Assembly (NCBI RefSeq): GCF_003814875.1
Contig: NZ_RKQF01000003.1
Coordinates: forward strand, 1-64,000
Length of the DNA stretch: 64,000 nt
From: Streptomyces sp. Ag109_O5-1
Lineage (GTDB): Bacteria > Actinomycetota > Actinomycetes > Streptomycetales > Streptomycetaceae
Direction of reading: 5' to 3'
Part shown: positions 25,544 through 33,837 of the stretch, piece after piece
Layout: each line of letters begins with the position of its first letter
Position numbering within the stretch: position 1 is the first letter of the stretch
Made by a program: the position numbers and the translations under genes
Notes under the pieces: model-generated
Seen by the model: the letters and a program-made list of their open reading frames with translations, nothing else
What the model was told of the DNA's origin: nothing
The model's database searches: none

Positions 25544-25720
25544 TCGCCTGCTGGAACTGCTGGAGGCCGAGGCGCGCCTATTCGGCGCCTCCCGGATGGT
25601 TCTCGACACCGCCTCGTCCTGGTCGAGGCCCACTCCCGTACGCCCTCCAGGGCCACCGCGAGATCCCGGCATGCTGCACGGGCCGCTCCGCCGAGATCTG
25701 CGGCGGCAAGGATCTCGGCC
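25542..25720 (+). pseudogene. GNAT acetyltransferase fragment
   Basis: 'GRLLELLEAEARLFGASRMV' and 'LDT' match the helix and strand before the acetyl-CoA pocket end of GNAT proteins (LLxxLExxARxxGxxRLVLDT). The C-terminal strand 'HREIPACCTGRSAEICGGKD' follows in another frame (normally YREIPxYNDNPYAxxWxxK). About 60 residues remain. Confidence 0.5.
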
Positions 25721-25985
25721 GGGCAGCTCGCGTTGCCTCGTCGCCGCCCTGATCCGGCGGTGGCTCCTGGCCGGCATCAGGAAATGGCACGTCGATCGGC
25801 GTGGCCTGCTGTGATATGAGGCTGCTGGAATGCACGGCCGCAAGGAGCTGAGCGAGAACGCCGACGGCAGCCTGCCGGCGTACCGGCTTGGTGGACCATA
25901 CGGCTGGGAGCACGACACCGGCGAAGACACCGAAGAGCGAAAGGGAAAGCAGCAGGATGGGCACTTGGGCCAGACACCAGGACAC
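25578..25985 (-). CDS. Possible small membrane protein running over the GNAT remnant
   Basis: GTG 25985 has AGGGAG five bases upstream. The first ~60 residues are convincing: 'LAQVPILLLSLSLFGVFAGV' (membrane helix) and 'VLPAVWSTKPVRRQAAVGVL', as in small Streptomyces membrane proteins that end shortly after. From ~25800 leftwards the frame is only antisense to the acetyltransferase remnant, so the natural C-terminus is probably lost. Confidence 0.35.
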   Translation of the reverse strand: MSWCLAQVPILLLSLSLFGVFAGVVLPAVWSTKPVRRQAAVGVLAQLLAAVHSSSLISQQATPIDVPFPDAGQEPPPDQGGDEATRAARPRSLPPQISAERPVQHAGISRWPWRAYGSGPRPGRGGVENHPGGAE

Positions 25986-26120
25986 GCAGACTCCCTGAGA
26001 TCGGAGGCGATGGGGGGACGCACAGACCATGGCCGGGGAGAGGCCTGGCCTGCTGTCAGGCTGAAAGGTCCGAAAGACAGGGGTAGTTGACGCAGGTCAG
26101 GGCCTAGTCTGCGGGGGATC

Positions 26121-29100
26121 ATGCCGAAGCTGTGTGAAGGGCAGGGGGTGACGGTGGGGGAGCCGTCCGGGGCGGTCGCGGATTTCTGCCGACTGTTGCG
26201 ACGTCTGGTCCGCGGATGCCAGGTCCCGCAGAGCGACCTGGCCCGGGCGTTGCACCGCAGCGAGCCGGCTGTCTCCGCCCTACTCAACGCCAAGCGTTCC
26301 ACCCCGCCTGCATGGGACGACGTGCTCGCCCTGGTGCAGCTGTGCCGGGCCAGAAAGGGCCCACGGCCACCCGCGGGAATGACCTTCGACGCGAGCTGGT
26401 GGCGCCTGCGTCTGGACGAGGTCGAAGCAGGCGCGACCGCTCCACGCGGCACATCCCCCGTCCATCCCAAGAACCAGGCTCTTTTGCGACCCGAGGCGGT
26501 CCCCTACACCTTTGCCGACGCTGTCGAGGTACTCGTCGCAGGACGCAGGGGATTCAAAGGGCTCACCGAAGAACTGCTCGAGCCGCTGCGGCTGAACGGC
26601 GCTACCAGCAGGGACCTGCGCCCGCTTTTCGAAGGGTTTACCGAGCGGGTACGGGCCAGTTGCGGCGTCACTCGCACCGCCCTGCTGTGCGCGGCGGACC
26701 TCGTCATCCTCGTCACCGCGTTCTGCGAGGCCGTCGCCCATGCCGACATCGTCCGCGGTGCCGAACCCGACCCCGCCCACGGCGATCTCACCACCGAGAT
26801 CGTCACCGAACTCGAACGGGTCACCCTCGGCTCCACCCGGACCGGATCCGCTGCCCACCAGCGCCAGGAGATCGAGTCTGCCTACTCCTACGCAGCCGAC
26901 CTCGTGTTCGGGCAGGTTGCTTCCCACAGCCGCCGGCCCGAACACGTCGCCCTTCACGCATGGCGCCGCTACGAAGCGCTGCTGGACCGAGTGACCTGGG
27001 ACTGCCCCGAACTACACCTCACGTCCCACACCCAGGACCCGCCCGAACTCCTCGAACAGCCCTCGGCCGCAGCCGCGGCGACATCACTGACACGCCTGGC
27101 CGACCTGCTGGAACCCTTCGCCCAACCGGCCAAAGCCTCTGATCACCACCGCAGGCATCTGCATCAACCGATCGCCGCCGGAGAAGAAGCCGGACCCCGC
27201 ATGCCCACCCTCCAGGCCGGCTACATCGATCCCGCCTTCCGCATCGCCGGCCACAATCATGCCCACAGCCTGTCCCGGGACGACTGGTGGCAGACGCAGC
27301 CACTGCGCGAGGACCTCGCCGACTTCCTGGCCGCCTACCTGCTCACCGACCACGCCACCCAGACGCCGCTGCTGATCCTGGGACACCCGGGCAGCGGCAA
27401 GTCGCTGCTAACCAAGTTGATCGCTGCCCGGCTCCCGGCCTCGGAGTTCTTCTGCCAGCGCATCGAACTACGCCACCTGCCCGCCGATCTGGACATCCAG
27501 GAACAGATCGAGGAAGCACTGTGGCGCACCACAGGCCGCCGCACGGCATGGGCCGAGGCCGTCGAGCAGGCCTCCGGCATCGTCCGGGTCATCCTCTTCG
27601 ACGGGTTCGACGAACTGCTGCAGGCTGTCGCCGACAATCCCGACGGAGGACGCCACTACGACTACTTACACAAAGTGGAGCAGTTCCAGCGGCGCGAGAG
27701 CGAACAGGACCGTCCCACCATCGTGATCGCCACCAGCCGCACCCTCGTCGCCGACCAGGCCCGAACTCCCCCCGCAGCAACCGTCATCCGGCTGGAACCC
27801 TTCGACGACCAGCGCATCGCCCACTGGCTGACCGTCTGGAACACCACGAATGGCCGCTACTTCAGCACCCGCGGCCTGCACCCCCTCGCCCCAGACGTAC
27901 TGGAGCCCCATCGCGACCTCGCTGGCCAGCCCCTGCTCCTGATGATGCTCGCCCTCTACGACGCCACCGGCAACGCCCTCTTCCATCGCAAAGCCAACGC
28001 CATCGACCGGCTTGGCCTCTACGAGCGGCTGCTGGCGGAGTTCGTCCGCCGCCAGATCACCAAACACCAGGAGACACGGCCGCCCCACGACGAAGCTGAG
28101 ACCGTCGAACGCGAACTGCAACGCCTGTCCGTCATCGCGATCGGCATGTTCAATCGCCGCCGGCAAGACATCACGGCCGAGAACGCCGAAAGCGACCTGT
28201 CCGTCCTCCTCGGCGACACTCCGCAGTCCCCGCCCCTGCTGTTCGGCCGCTTCTTCTTCATCCACCAGGCCCAGGCCGTCCTGACCGGCACACACCTGCG
28301 GTCCTACGAATTTCTCCACGCCACCTTCGGCGAGTACCTCCTCACCCGCCTGATCACCGACGAAGTGCACCATCTCCTCATCCACAGCGCTGCCGGCGGC
28401 CCCGGCATCGACGACGCACGGCTGTACGCCCTGCTCTCTCATGTCCCGCTGAGCGACCGGCCCGAGGCTCTGCACAACATCGCAGAACTCCTTGCCCCGC
28501 TCCCGCCCGAACACCGTGCCCAACTCGCCAGCCTCCTGGGACGCCTGTTCCGCCAGGCCACCCAGGACACCTCCCACCGCAGCCACCTCCCCTACCGGCC
28601 GACCGCGCCCCACCGCACCCAACAGGACGCCATCTACACCGCCAACCTGCTGCTCCTGGCCGCCCGGACCCACTTGCCCCTGCGCATCTCCGAGATCGTC
28701 GGCGAGCACGCCACCCTCGACCAGTGGCACCGCCACACCTGGCTGTGGCGCTCACAACTGGGCGACACCTCGTGGAATGCGCTCGTCGCCTCACTGAACA
28801 CCCGCCCGGTGACCGACAAGGACAGCCGGGACCTGCACGTGGGCCCGACCGGGACACCGACCGAACTCAACCCTGCCTGGGCTCTGGACCTCACCAGCCC
28901 GGCCACACCGCCGGCCACCGTCCACGCTACGGAGGAACAACCCCTCATCCAGCGGCTGCACGCCAACGCCGTCTTCACCTGGGAACCCGATCTCCACATC
29001 CTGCTGCACGCGATAGCTCCCTTGCTCGACCAGATACCCGAGGCCTTCCACACCCACCACGTCCTCGACGACAGCCGCAGCACGTCTGCCGCCCACAGCC

Positions 29101-29795
29101 TCATCGGCCTGCTCTTCCGCCCCGCTTCCCACACCTCCTACACGGATCTTCTCTTCTTCCTGCACGCCTTTCAGGGAGAAGACCGCTCCCTGACCGCTGA
29201 CATCGCGGCCCGCCACCTCCGCGACGCCGCCAGCGCACTGCCGGCGGACACCGCCCTCGCCCTCCTTGACGCGCTGACCTCTCCCCAAGTCACCGGCTCC
29301 GGCGGCGTCAAAGCCCACACCTGGCTGGTCCTCACCGACTGCCTCGTACAACTGGCCGCCCGCCAGGACATCTCCCACGAACAACTCCGCCTGATCACAG
29401 CCCGGTTCCGGCCCCAGGCTCCTGCCCTCGGCAATGACACATCCGCCTGCCTGCGTCTGCTCAGCCTGCTTAAGGAAGCCCAGAGCACCCACCTGTGGCA
29501 AGGCGCCCGCCGCACGGACGCCAGGACAACCCTCGATGCCGCTATGGCACTCCTCGACCAGATCCCTCCCACCCAGCAACCCCGCACCCTGGTCATCGGC
29601 CTGCTCCGCCTGGCCCGCGACCTCGGAGCCGACGACTGGCTGGAAGAACACAGCGAGCCGTTTCTGCTGACACTGGACAGCGACGACCTGCAGCATCTGA
29701 GACCGACAGACATCGACTGGCTACGACCCACCGTGCACGACCACGCCCTGCGTGCCCACCTGGACCGCATCGAAGCCGCCTGGCGCAAAAGCTGA
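26121..29795 (+). CDS. NACHT/STAND ATPase with N-terminal helix-turn-helix (candidate anti-phage sensor)
   Basis: 1224 residues from ATG 26121 (GGGGGA upstream); GTG 26148 is an alternative. Residues ~30-80 form an XRE-like helix-turn-helix ('VPQSDLARALHRSEPAVSAL'). A ~250-residue helical linker precedes the NACHT core: Walker A 'GHPGSGKS' (421-428), Walker B 'VILFDGFDELL' (~490-500) with extended acidic residues, sensor 'PTIVIATSRT' (~534-543), and the winged-helix 'SYEFLHATFGEYLLTRL'. The C-terminal ~450 residues are helical and repetitive, probably the sensor. STAND/NACHT proteins of this build act in bacterial immunity; no effector enzyme domain is visible here, so output may be DNA binding through the HTH or a partner protein. 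A TTA codon (27666-27668) suggests bldA-dependent translation. Confidence 0.88.
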   Translation: MPKLCEGQGVTVGEPSGAVADFCRLLRRLVRGCQVPQSDLARALHRSEPAVSALLNAKRSTPPAWDDVLALVQLCRARKGPRPPAGMTFDASWWRLRLDEVEAGATAPRGTSPVHPKNQALLRPEAVPYTFADAVEVLVAGRRGFKGLTEELLEPLRLNGATSRDLRPLFEGFTERVRASCGVTRTALLCAADLVILVTAFCEAVAHADIVRGAEPDPAHGDLTTEIVTELERVTLGSTRTGSAAHQRQEIESAYSYAADLVFGQVASHSRRPEHVALHAWRRYEALLDRVTWDCPELHLTSHTQDPPELLEQPSAAAAATSLTRLADLLEPFAQPAKASDHHRRHLHQPIAAGEEAGPRMPTLQAGYIDPAFRIAGHNHAHSLSRDDWWQTQPLREDLADFLAAYLLTDHATQTPLLILGHPGSGKSLLTKLIAARLPASEFFCQRIELRHLPADLDIQEQIEEALWRTTGRRTAWAEAVEQASGIVRVILFDGFDELLQAVADNPDGGRHYDYLHKVEQFQRRESEQDRPTIVIATSRTLVADQARTPPAATVIRLEPFDDQRIAHWLTVWNTTNGRYFSTRGLHPLAPDVLEPHRDLAGQPLLLMMLALYDATGNALFHRKANAIDRLGLYERLLAEFVRRQITKHQETRPPHDEAETVERELQRLSVIAIGMFNRRRQDITAENAESDLSVLLGDTPQSPPLLFGRFFFIHQAQAVLTGTHLRSYEFLHATFGEYLLTRLITDEVHHLLIHSAAGGPGIDDARLYALLSHVPLSDRPEALHNIAELLAPLPPEHRAQLASLLGRLFRQATQDTSHRSHLPYRPTAPHRTQQDAIYTANLLLLAARTHLPLRISEIVGEHATLDQWHRHTWLWRSQLGDTSWNALVASLNTRPVTDKDSRDLHVGPTGTPTELNPAWALDLTSPATPPATVHATEEQPLIQRLHANAVFTWEPDLHILLHAIAPLLDQIPEAFHTHHVLDDSRSTSAAHSLIGLLFRPASHTSYTDLLFFLHAFQGEDRSLTADIAARHLRDAASALPADTALALLDALTSPQVTGSGGVKAHTWLVLTDCLVQLAARQDISHEQLRLITARFRPQAPALGNDTSACLRLLSLLKEAQSTHLWQGARRTDARTTLDAAMALLDQIPPTQQPRTLVIGLLRLARDLGADDWLEEHSEPFLLTLDSDDLQHLRPTDIDWLRPTVHDHALRAHLDRIEAAWRKS

Positions 29796-29816
29796 GAGGT
29801 ATCCCGCCGCAGCCCC

Positions 29817-30011
29817 ACTGAGCCGCGTGCATCGTGAAGTCGCAGGTCACGGGTCTGGTGTGCGCGGGGTTCTCGATACTCGTGCCAGTCGCGGGCGGAT
29901 GACTTCGGTGAAGATCGTCGGTCAGCGGGAGGCTTCGCGGTTCGTCAGGACCAGCAGGGCCCTCACCAGGGCGGTCACCCACTTCGGGTCGGTGCGGACC
30001 TTGCCGAGGAC
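29817..30011. repeat. Direct repeat copy 1 (IS5-family right end)
   Basis: About 195 bp that recur in the same orientation at 31053-31250 with roughly 85% identity by eye, including 'gcggatgacttcgg' and 'agatcgtcggtcagcggga'. On the minus strand both encode the C-terminal tail of an IS5-type transposase. Confidence 0.75.
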
Positions 30012-30275
30012 CCGTCAGTTTCTGAGATGGGCGAAGCCGTGCTCAACCGGCGCCTGGACGGCGGCCAGCGCCTTGTTGGACAGTTTCTACCCTCGGGTCA
30101 GGGGCCGGTGGCGGGCTGCCTTGTAGCCGGTGGGCACCGCCGGGTCGGCGTCCGAGCCGCTGTCGTCAAGGCCGACGAAGCCCAGGTCGGCGATGGCGCC
30201 GAGTGCGCGATCCAGGCGCGGGGCGCAGACGGCGAGCAAGCCGACGGCCTCGCGCACCCAGCGGCCGGAGTGTCC
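29905..30275 (-). pseudogene. IS5-family (HTH_Tnp_4/DDE_Tnp_4) transposase remnant
   Basis: Minus-strand pieces: 'WVREAVGLLAVCAPRLDRAL' (helix-turn-helix part) fused directly to 'GAIADLGFVGLDDSGSDADP', then a TAG, then 'KLSNKALAAVQAPVEHGFAH', 'LRN', and 'LGKVRTDPKWVTALVRALLV'. The middle, with the first catalytic Asp, is deleted. Homologous to the longer copy at 54515-55220 ('ALADLGFRGLDNDVRDPVIV'). Confidence 0.75.
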
Positions 30276-30512
30276 ACCGACTTCATCTACCGACATCCCG
30301 TCCTACGCCCGCAGGTCGAGGCGCTCCGCCGGGCACGACGCGATTCCATCCCGGGCGACGCAGCTCACGCCCCCGACGCTGAGGCTGCCGCCAGTACGCT
30401 GGTCCGCCGCCTCATCCAACAGCTGGCCGCCGACCGCCACAAACACTGTGAAGAAGTTGCCCAACTGCAGGCCGCTCTCGCTGCGGCACACGGCGAACTG
30501 CCCGCCCCGTGA
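30270..30512 (+). pseudogene. DUF6262-like protein, C-terminal fragment
   Basis: 'VSTDFIYRHPVLRPQVEALR' and 'HCEEVAQLQAALAAAHGELP' match the C-terminal coiled-coil region of the small protein that accompanies pairs of tyrosine recombinases in actinomycete transposons (family named from memory). The N-terminus is replaced by the IS5 remnant. Confidence 0.5.
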
Positions 30513-30576
30513 CGGCACTTGCAGGGGTGAGGCGGCCGCCCTGCGGGCCATCTCAACCGTCAGTAGCCTCTCAGGA

Positions 30577-31073
30577 ATGACGACGCTACAAGATCTCGCC
30601 GCTCGCCTGGACCGAGTCGAGACCGAACTCGCACTGCACCGGCTGGCCCACGACTACTGCGTGGGTGCCGACCACCGCGACCCAGTCCGCTGGGAGGAAT
30701 TTGGACAGCGGACGCCGCGTGGGAGACCAGCTCGGACCAGATATTCACGGGGATCGAAGCCATCCGCGCGGCGGTCGAGCAGCAGTGGCAGGCATTCCCG
30801 ATCATGCAGCATGCCACTGCCAACCACACGGTGGAAATCGACGGCGCTGCCGCGACCGGACGATCGGACATCGTGGTCCTGGCCCAACTCCGCGACCACC
30901 GCTGGATTGCCGGTGGAGGTACCTACGAAGACGAATACCGGCGCGAGGGAGGGATCTGGCGCATAGCGCGGCGCCGGGTAGTACGTCCATTCGACCTTGC
31001 GCCGTCGGCACCCAGCGATGGACCCGTCTATGTCGACGCACCAGTTCGGGCCACTGAGCAGTGTGCGTCGTGA
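30577..31073 (+). pseudogene. SnoaL-like (NTF2 fold) protein with one frameshift
   Basis: ATG 30577: 'MTTLQDLAARLDRVETELAL', 'HRLAHDYCVGADHRDPVRWE', then after one missing base near 30700 'WTADAAWETSSDQIFTGIEA', 'IRAAVEQQWQAFPIMQHATA', 'GRSDIVVLAQLRDHRWIAGG' and 'TYEDEYRREGGIWRIARRRV'. All elements of a SnoaL_4 domain are there; a single-base deletion inactivates it or is a sequencing error. It lies between the two direct repeats. Confidence 0.75.
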
Positions 31074-31250
31074 AGTTGCTGGTCACGGGTCTGGGATGTG
31101 CGGGGGCTCGAGTGCTCGTCCTGGTCGTGGGCGGATGACTTCGGCGTAGATCGTCGGTCAGCGGGAGACTTCGCAGTTCGTCAGGACCAGCGAGGCCCGC
31201 ACGAGGGCGGTCGCCCACTTCGAGTCGGTGCGGACCTTGCCCAGCACGCG
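31053..31250. repeat. Direct repeat copy 2 (IS5-family right end)
   Basis: Second copy of 29817-30011. On the minus strand it encodes 'GKVRTDSKWATALVRASLV', i.e. only the last ~30 codons of the transposase. The pair encloses the DUF6262 fragment and the SnoaL pseudogene. Confidence 0.75.
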
Positions 31251-31325
31251 CCAGACACCTCACGTTGCCAAGGTGTCAAGCTGCGGTGGCGAGTTCGGTG
31301 GGGAACGCGATTTGCTCATCGAACA

Positions 31326-31455
31326 AGGGTGTGGCTCTTCTTCAGTGAACTGGTGATGTCGTGCGCCGTTGCCGTTCGTGGTCGGACGGCGGATCGTCGT
31401 GTCCCAGGACGTGGTCTTGGAGGCGGCGATCGTGTCGTGGCTGGAAGAGCTCGAA
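31326..31455 (+). mobile_element. ISKra4 end fragment (orfA side)
   Basis: From GGGTGTGGCTCTTC at 31326 the sequence follows the reverse complement of the orfA end of the element at 33807-36125 almost base for base (shared 'gacggcggatcgtcgtgtcc' and 'acgtggtcttggaggcggcg') and stops a few codons into orfA ('SWLEELEPG'). Confidence 0.7.
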
Positions 31456-31700
31456 CCCGGGATCCTCCAGCTCCAGGCCGAGCGCGTACTTGACGTCGAT
31501 CCGCCCGCGCACCGCGTCCGCGGCCTGCCGGTCCGTCAGCCCCTCCGCGAACCGCAAAACACTGACCATCGCCAACTGCCCTGGCGGTCACGCCGGGCCG
31601 CCCCGGCGTGGAAACGCCGAGGCGAAGTGCTCGTCCTCGAACAACGGCCCGCGCTCATCCCGGATCCGCATGGCCAGGCAGAGAGCGCGCGCTGAACCGG
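31456..31700 (-). pseudogene. IS1182-family transposase N-terminal fragment
   Basis: Minus strand: 'LAMRIRDERGPLFEDEHFAS', 'AFPRRGGPA', an in-frame TGA, then 'PPGQLAMVSVLRFAEGLTDR', 'QAADAVRGRIDVKYALGLEL' and 'EDPGFE'. This is the DUF772 N-terminal domain of IS1182 transposases. It is fused to the ISKra4 fragment at ~31455 and lacks the DDE core. Confidence 0.75.
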
Positions 31701-31712
31701 CACCTGCCGAGA

Positions 31713-32570
31713 TCAGAGCCGGCCGAGGAGGGCTTCGAGGTTGCGTTCGCCTTCGCGGGTCTGCATGCCTGCGGCGAGCAGCTTGTGCGCGAGTGTAGCG
31801 GCGTCAGCGCTGAAGAGGGGGGTGAGGAGCGCGTTCTCGGTACTGAGTCCCTCACGGGTGATGGGTGTAGCCGCGACGGTCACGGCGGTCTTGACCGCGG
31901 CAATGATCTCGGGGTTGAGAGCGCCGATGCGTCTGGCGAGGGAGTCGACGAATTCGTCGATCTCGTCAGCGGGGAGGGCGCGGTTGACCAGACCGTATCG
32001 CTCGGCGAGTTCGGCATCGGCGAGCTGTGCACCGAGAAGGAGCTCAAGTGTGCGGGCGCGTCCGACGAGGGACGTCATGTATTGGGTGCCGCCACCGCCG
32101 GCCATGATGCCCAAGAGCACTTCGGGCTGAGCCTGACCGGCTTTGCCGATCGCGGCGAAGCGCATGTCGAGGGCCATCAGGAACTCGTTCCCGGCGCCTC
32201 GTGCGAGACCAGTGAGCTTGGCGATCGTGATCTGAGGAAGAGAGCGCACCTCCTCATGCACGACTTGCATGAGATTCAGGGCCGGGGGGAATTCGGCGTC
32301 TGGGTTGGCGGCCATGGTGGCGGCGCCGGCAGCGGCCATGACGTCGGGTTCGGTGATGAAGCGCATGTCTCCGTGCGCGATGAAGAAGTCCGGGTCGGCG
32401 CTCTCGAACAGGATGACTCGTACGTCGACGTCATCGCGTACCTGGGCAACGAAGCGACGCAGCGACGGCAGCAGCGTGCCGTCGGACAGGTTCAACGGCG
32501 GGTTGTCGAGCGTGACGGTGGCGACACCGTCGGCGACGACGATATGGAGAGCGGGCAGGTCGTAGATCAC
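31713..32570 (-). CDS. Enoyl-CoA hydratase/isomerase (crotonase) family protein
   Basis: 285 residues: 'HIVVADGVATVTLDNPPLNL', 'VRVILFESADPDFFIAHGDM' (first oxyanion loop), 'ITIAKLTGLARGAGNEFLMA' and 'LDMRFAAIG' (second oxyanion Gly), 'AQPEVLLGIMAGGGGTQYMT' and 'SLVGRARTLELLLGAQLADA'. One of the usual catalytic Glu positions is occupied (QPEVLLGIMAGGGG), the other (GGGxELA) reads GAGNEFL. Likely acts on a CoA thioester in fatty-acid or aromatic catabolism. Divergent from a LysR regulator that is its probable controller. Confidence 0.9.
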   Translation of the reverse strand: MIYDLPALHIVVADGVATVTLDNPPLNLSDGTLLPSLRRFVAQVRDDVDVRVILFESADPDFFIAHGDMRFITEPDVMAAAGAATMAANPDAEFPPALNLMQVVHEEVRSLPQITIAKLTGLARGAGNEFLMALDMRFAAIGKAGQAQPEVLLGIMAGGGGTQYMTSLVGRARTLELLLGAQLADAELAERYGLVNRALPADEIDEFVDSLARRIGALNPEIIAAVKTAVTVAATPITREGLSTENALLTPLFSADAATLAHKLLAAGMQTREGERNLEALLGRL

Positions 32571-32686
32571 GAGAGTTTCTCTTTTCGGGGCGGGATTTCA
32601 GGTGGTAGCAAGACCGTTGTGGCGGCCTCGTACCCATCACAGCCGGGATGACCAGCGCGAACAATGACCAGAAACGCTGGGCAGTA

Positions 32687-32701
32687 ATCACATCGTGTGA
32701 T
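32687..32701. promoter_or_regulatory. LysR-type binding site (T-N11-A palindrome)
   Basis: ATCACATCGTGTGAT is a perfect 6+6 palindrome with 3-nt spacer, 11 bp before the LysR start in the 142-bp divergent spacer: the expected place of an autoregulatory recognition site. Confidence 0.65.
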
Positions 32702-32712
32702 AGATCAGGAAG

Positions 32713-33561
32713 ATGGAACTGAGAGCACTGCACTACTTCGTGACCGTCTCAGAGGAGCTGCACTTCGGGCGGGCAGCCCAACGGCTGGGCATCGTGCAGC
32801 CAGCGGTGAGCCAGCAGATCGTCCGGCTTGAACGCGAACTCGGTGTCCGTCTGCTCGACCGCACGTCACGCCGAGTACGACTCACTCATGCTGGCGAACG
32901 GGTTGTCGCCGCAGCCCGGCAGACCCTCGCCGCGGCGGCCCGGGTCCGGGTGGTCGCGGGGGAACCGGCGGCCGTCCTGCGGATCGGCGTGGCGTCCTGC
33001 GTCACCCAACGTCTCGACCGGGCGGTAGGTCGTCTGCGCGACAGCGAACGCCCAGCAGAGCCGGAACTGATCGACCTGCCAGTGACTGCGCGCATTGAGG
33101 CTGTCCGCGACGGCGAGCTGGACCTGGCGCTGATACGGGGCGCGGTCACATCCGCCACGGCGAGGGTGGTGCGCGCCTGGTCCGAACCGCTACACGCGGT
33201 GCTCGCGCGCGAACACCCCGCCGTCTGCAAGCCGGCGGTCAGTCTCCACGACCTCGATCCGCACGGTCTGCGGCTTCCCGCCCGTGACACTGACCCGCCG
33301 ATGCACGACGCGATCCTCGCCCTCCTGCCCATGGCCCCGCCCAGACCGCCCGCCGGGAACATGCTCAACGTGCTGTTCGAGGTAAGCCGGGACCCCGAGG
33401 GCTGGACACTGATGCCGGCCGAGCAACTCGCCGGATCTCGCTCCGAACTGGTGCATCACATGCCGCTCGACCCACCCATGACTGTCGATGGCCACATCGT
33501 CACCTCGCTCGCAACACCTGAGCCGTGCGTAGCGTCGTACGTGGCCGCGTTCGCGGACTGA
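32713..33561 (+). CDS. LysR-family transcriptional regulator
   Basis: 282 residues: 'MELRALHYFVTVSEELHFGR', 'AAQRLGIVQPAVSQQIVRLE' and 'LGVRLLDRTSRRVRLTHAGE' are the helix-turn-helix; the effector domain starts 'AAVLRIGVASCVTQRLDRAV'. Divergent from the enoyl-CoA hydratase gene, with a palindromic LysR box in the shared spacer, so it probably regulates that gene and itself. Confidence 0.92.
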   Translation: MELRALHYFVTVSEELHFGRAAQRLGIVQPAVSQQIVRLERELGVRLLDRTSRRVRLTHAGERVVAAARQTLAAAARVRVVAGEPAAVLRIGVASCVTQRLDRAVGRLRDSERPAEPELIDLPVTARIEAVRDGELDLALIRGAVTSATARVVRAWSEPLHAVLAREHPAVCKPAVSLHDLDPHGLRLPARDTDPPMHDAILALLPMAPPRPPAGNMLNVLFEVSRDPEGWTLMPAEQLAGSRSELVHHMPLDPPMTVDGHIVTSLATPEPCVASYVAAFAD

Positions 33562-33837
33562 ACCCCCGCCCCGTACGCAGGTCATTCCGCGAAACACCGC
33601 CCGCAGCCAGTACCGCCAGCAAGGCGTCGAGGGCTGCCCGAGAGCCCTGCGCGCCGGAGTCCGCAGGCTCTGAACTGTGGGCGCACAGGCGCGGGATTCC
33701 CAACACGTCGACCCGGTGGGCCGATTGGCGTCAGCACACGCCCAGGCCGACCGTGAACGCCTGCCCGGCTCACGCCGCCAAGCCGTCACCGGCTGCCATC
33801 GCGACCGGGTGCGGCTCTTCGTGAGTGAGATCGTCGA

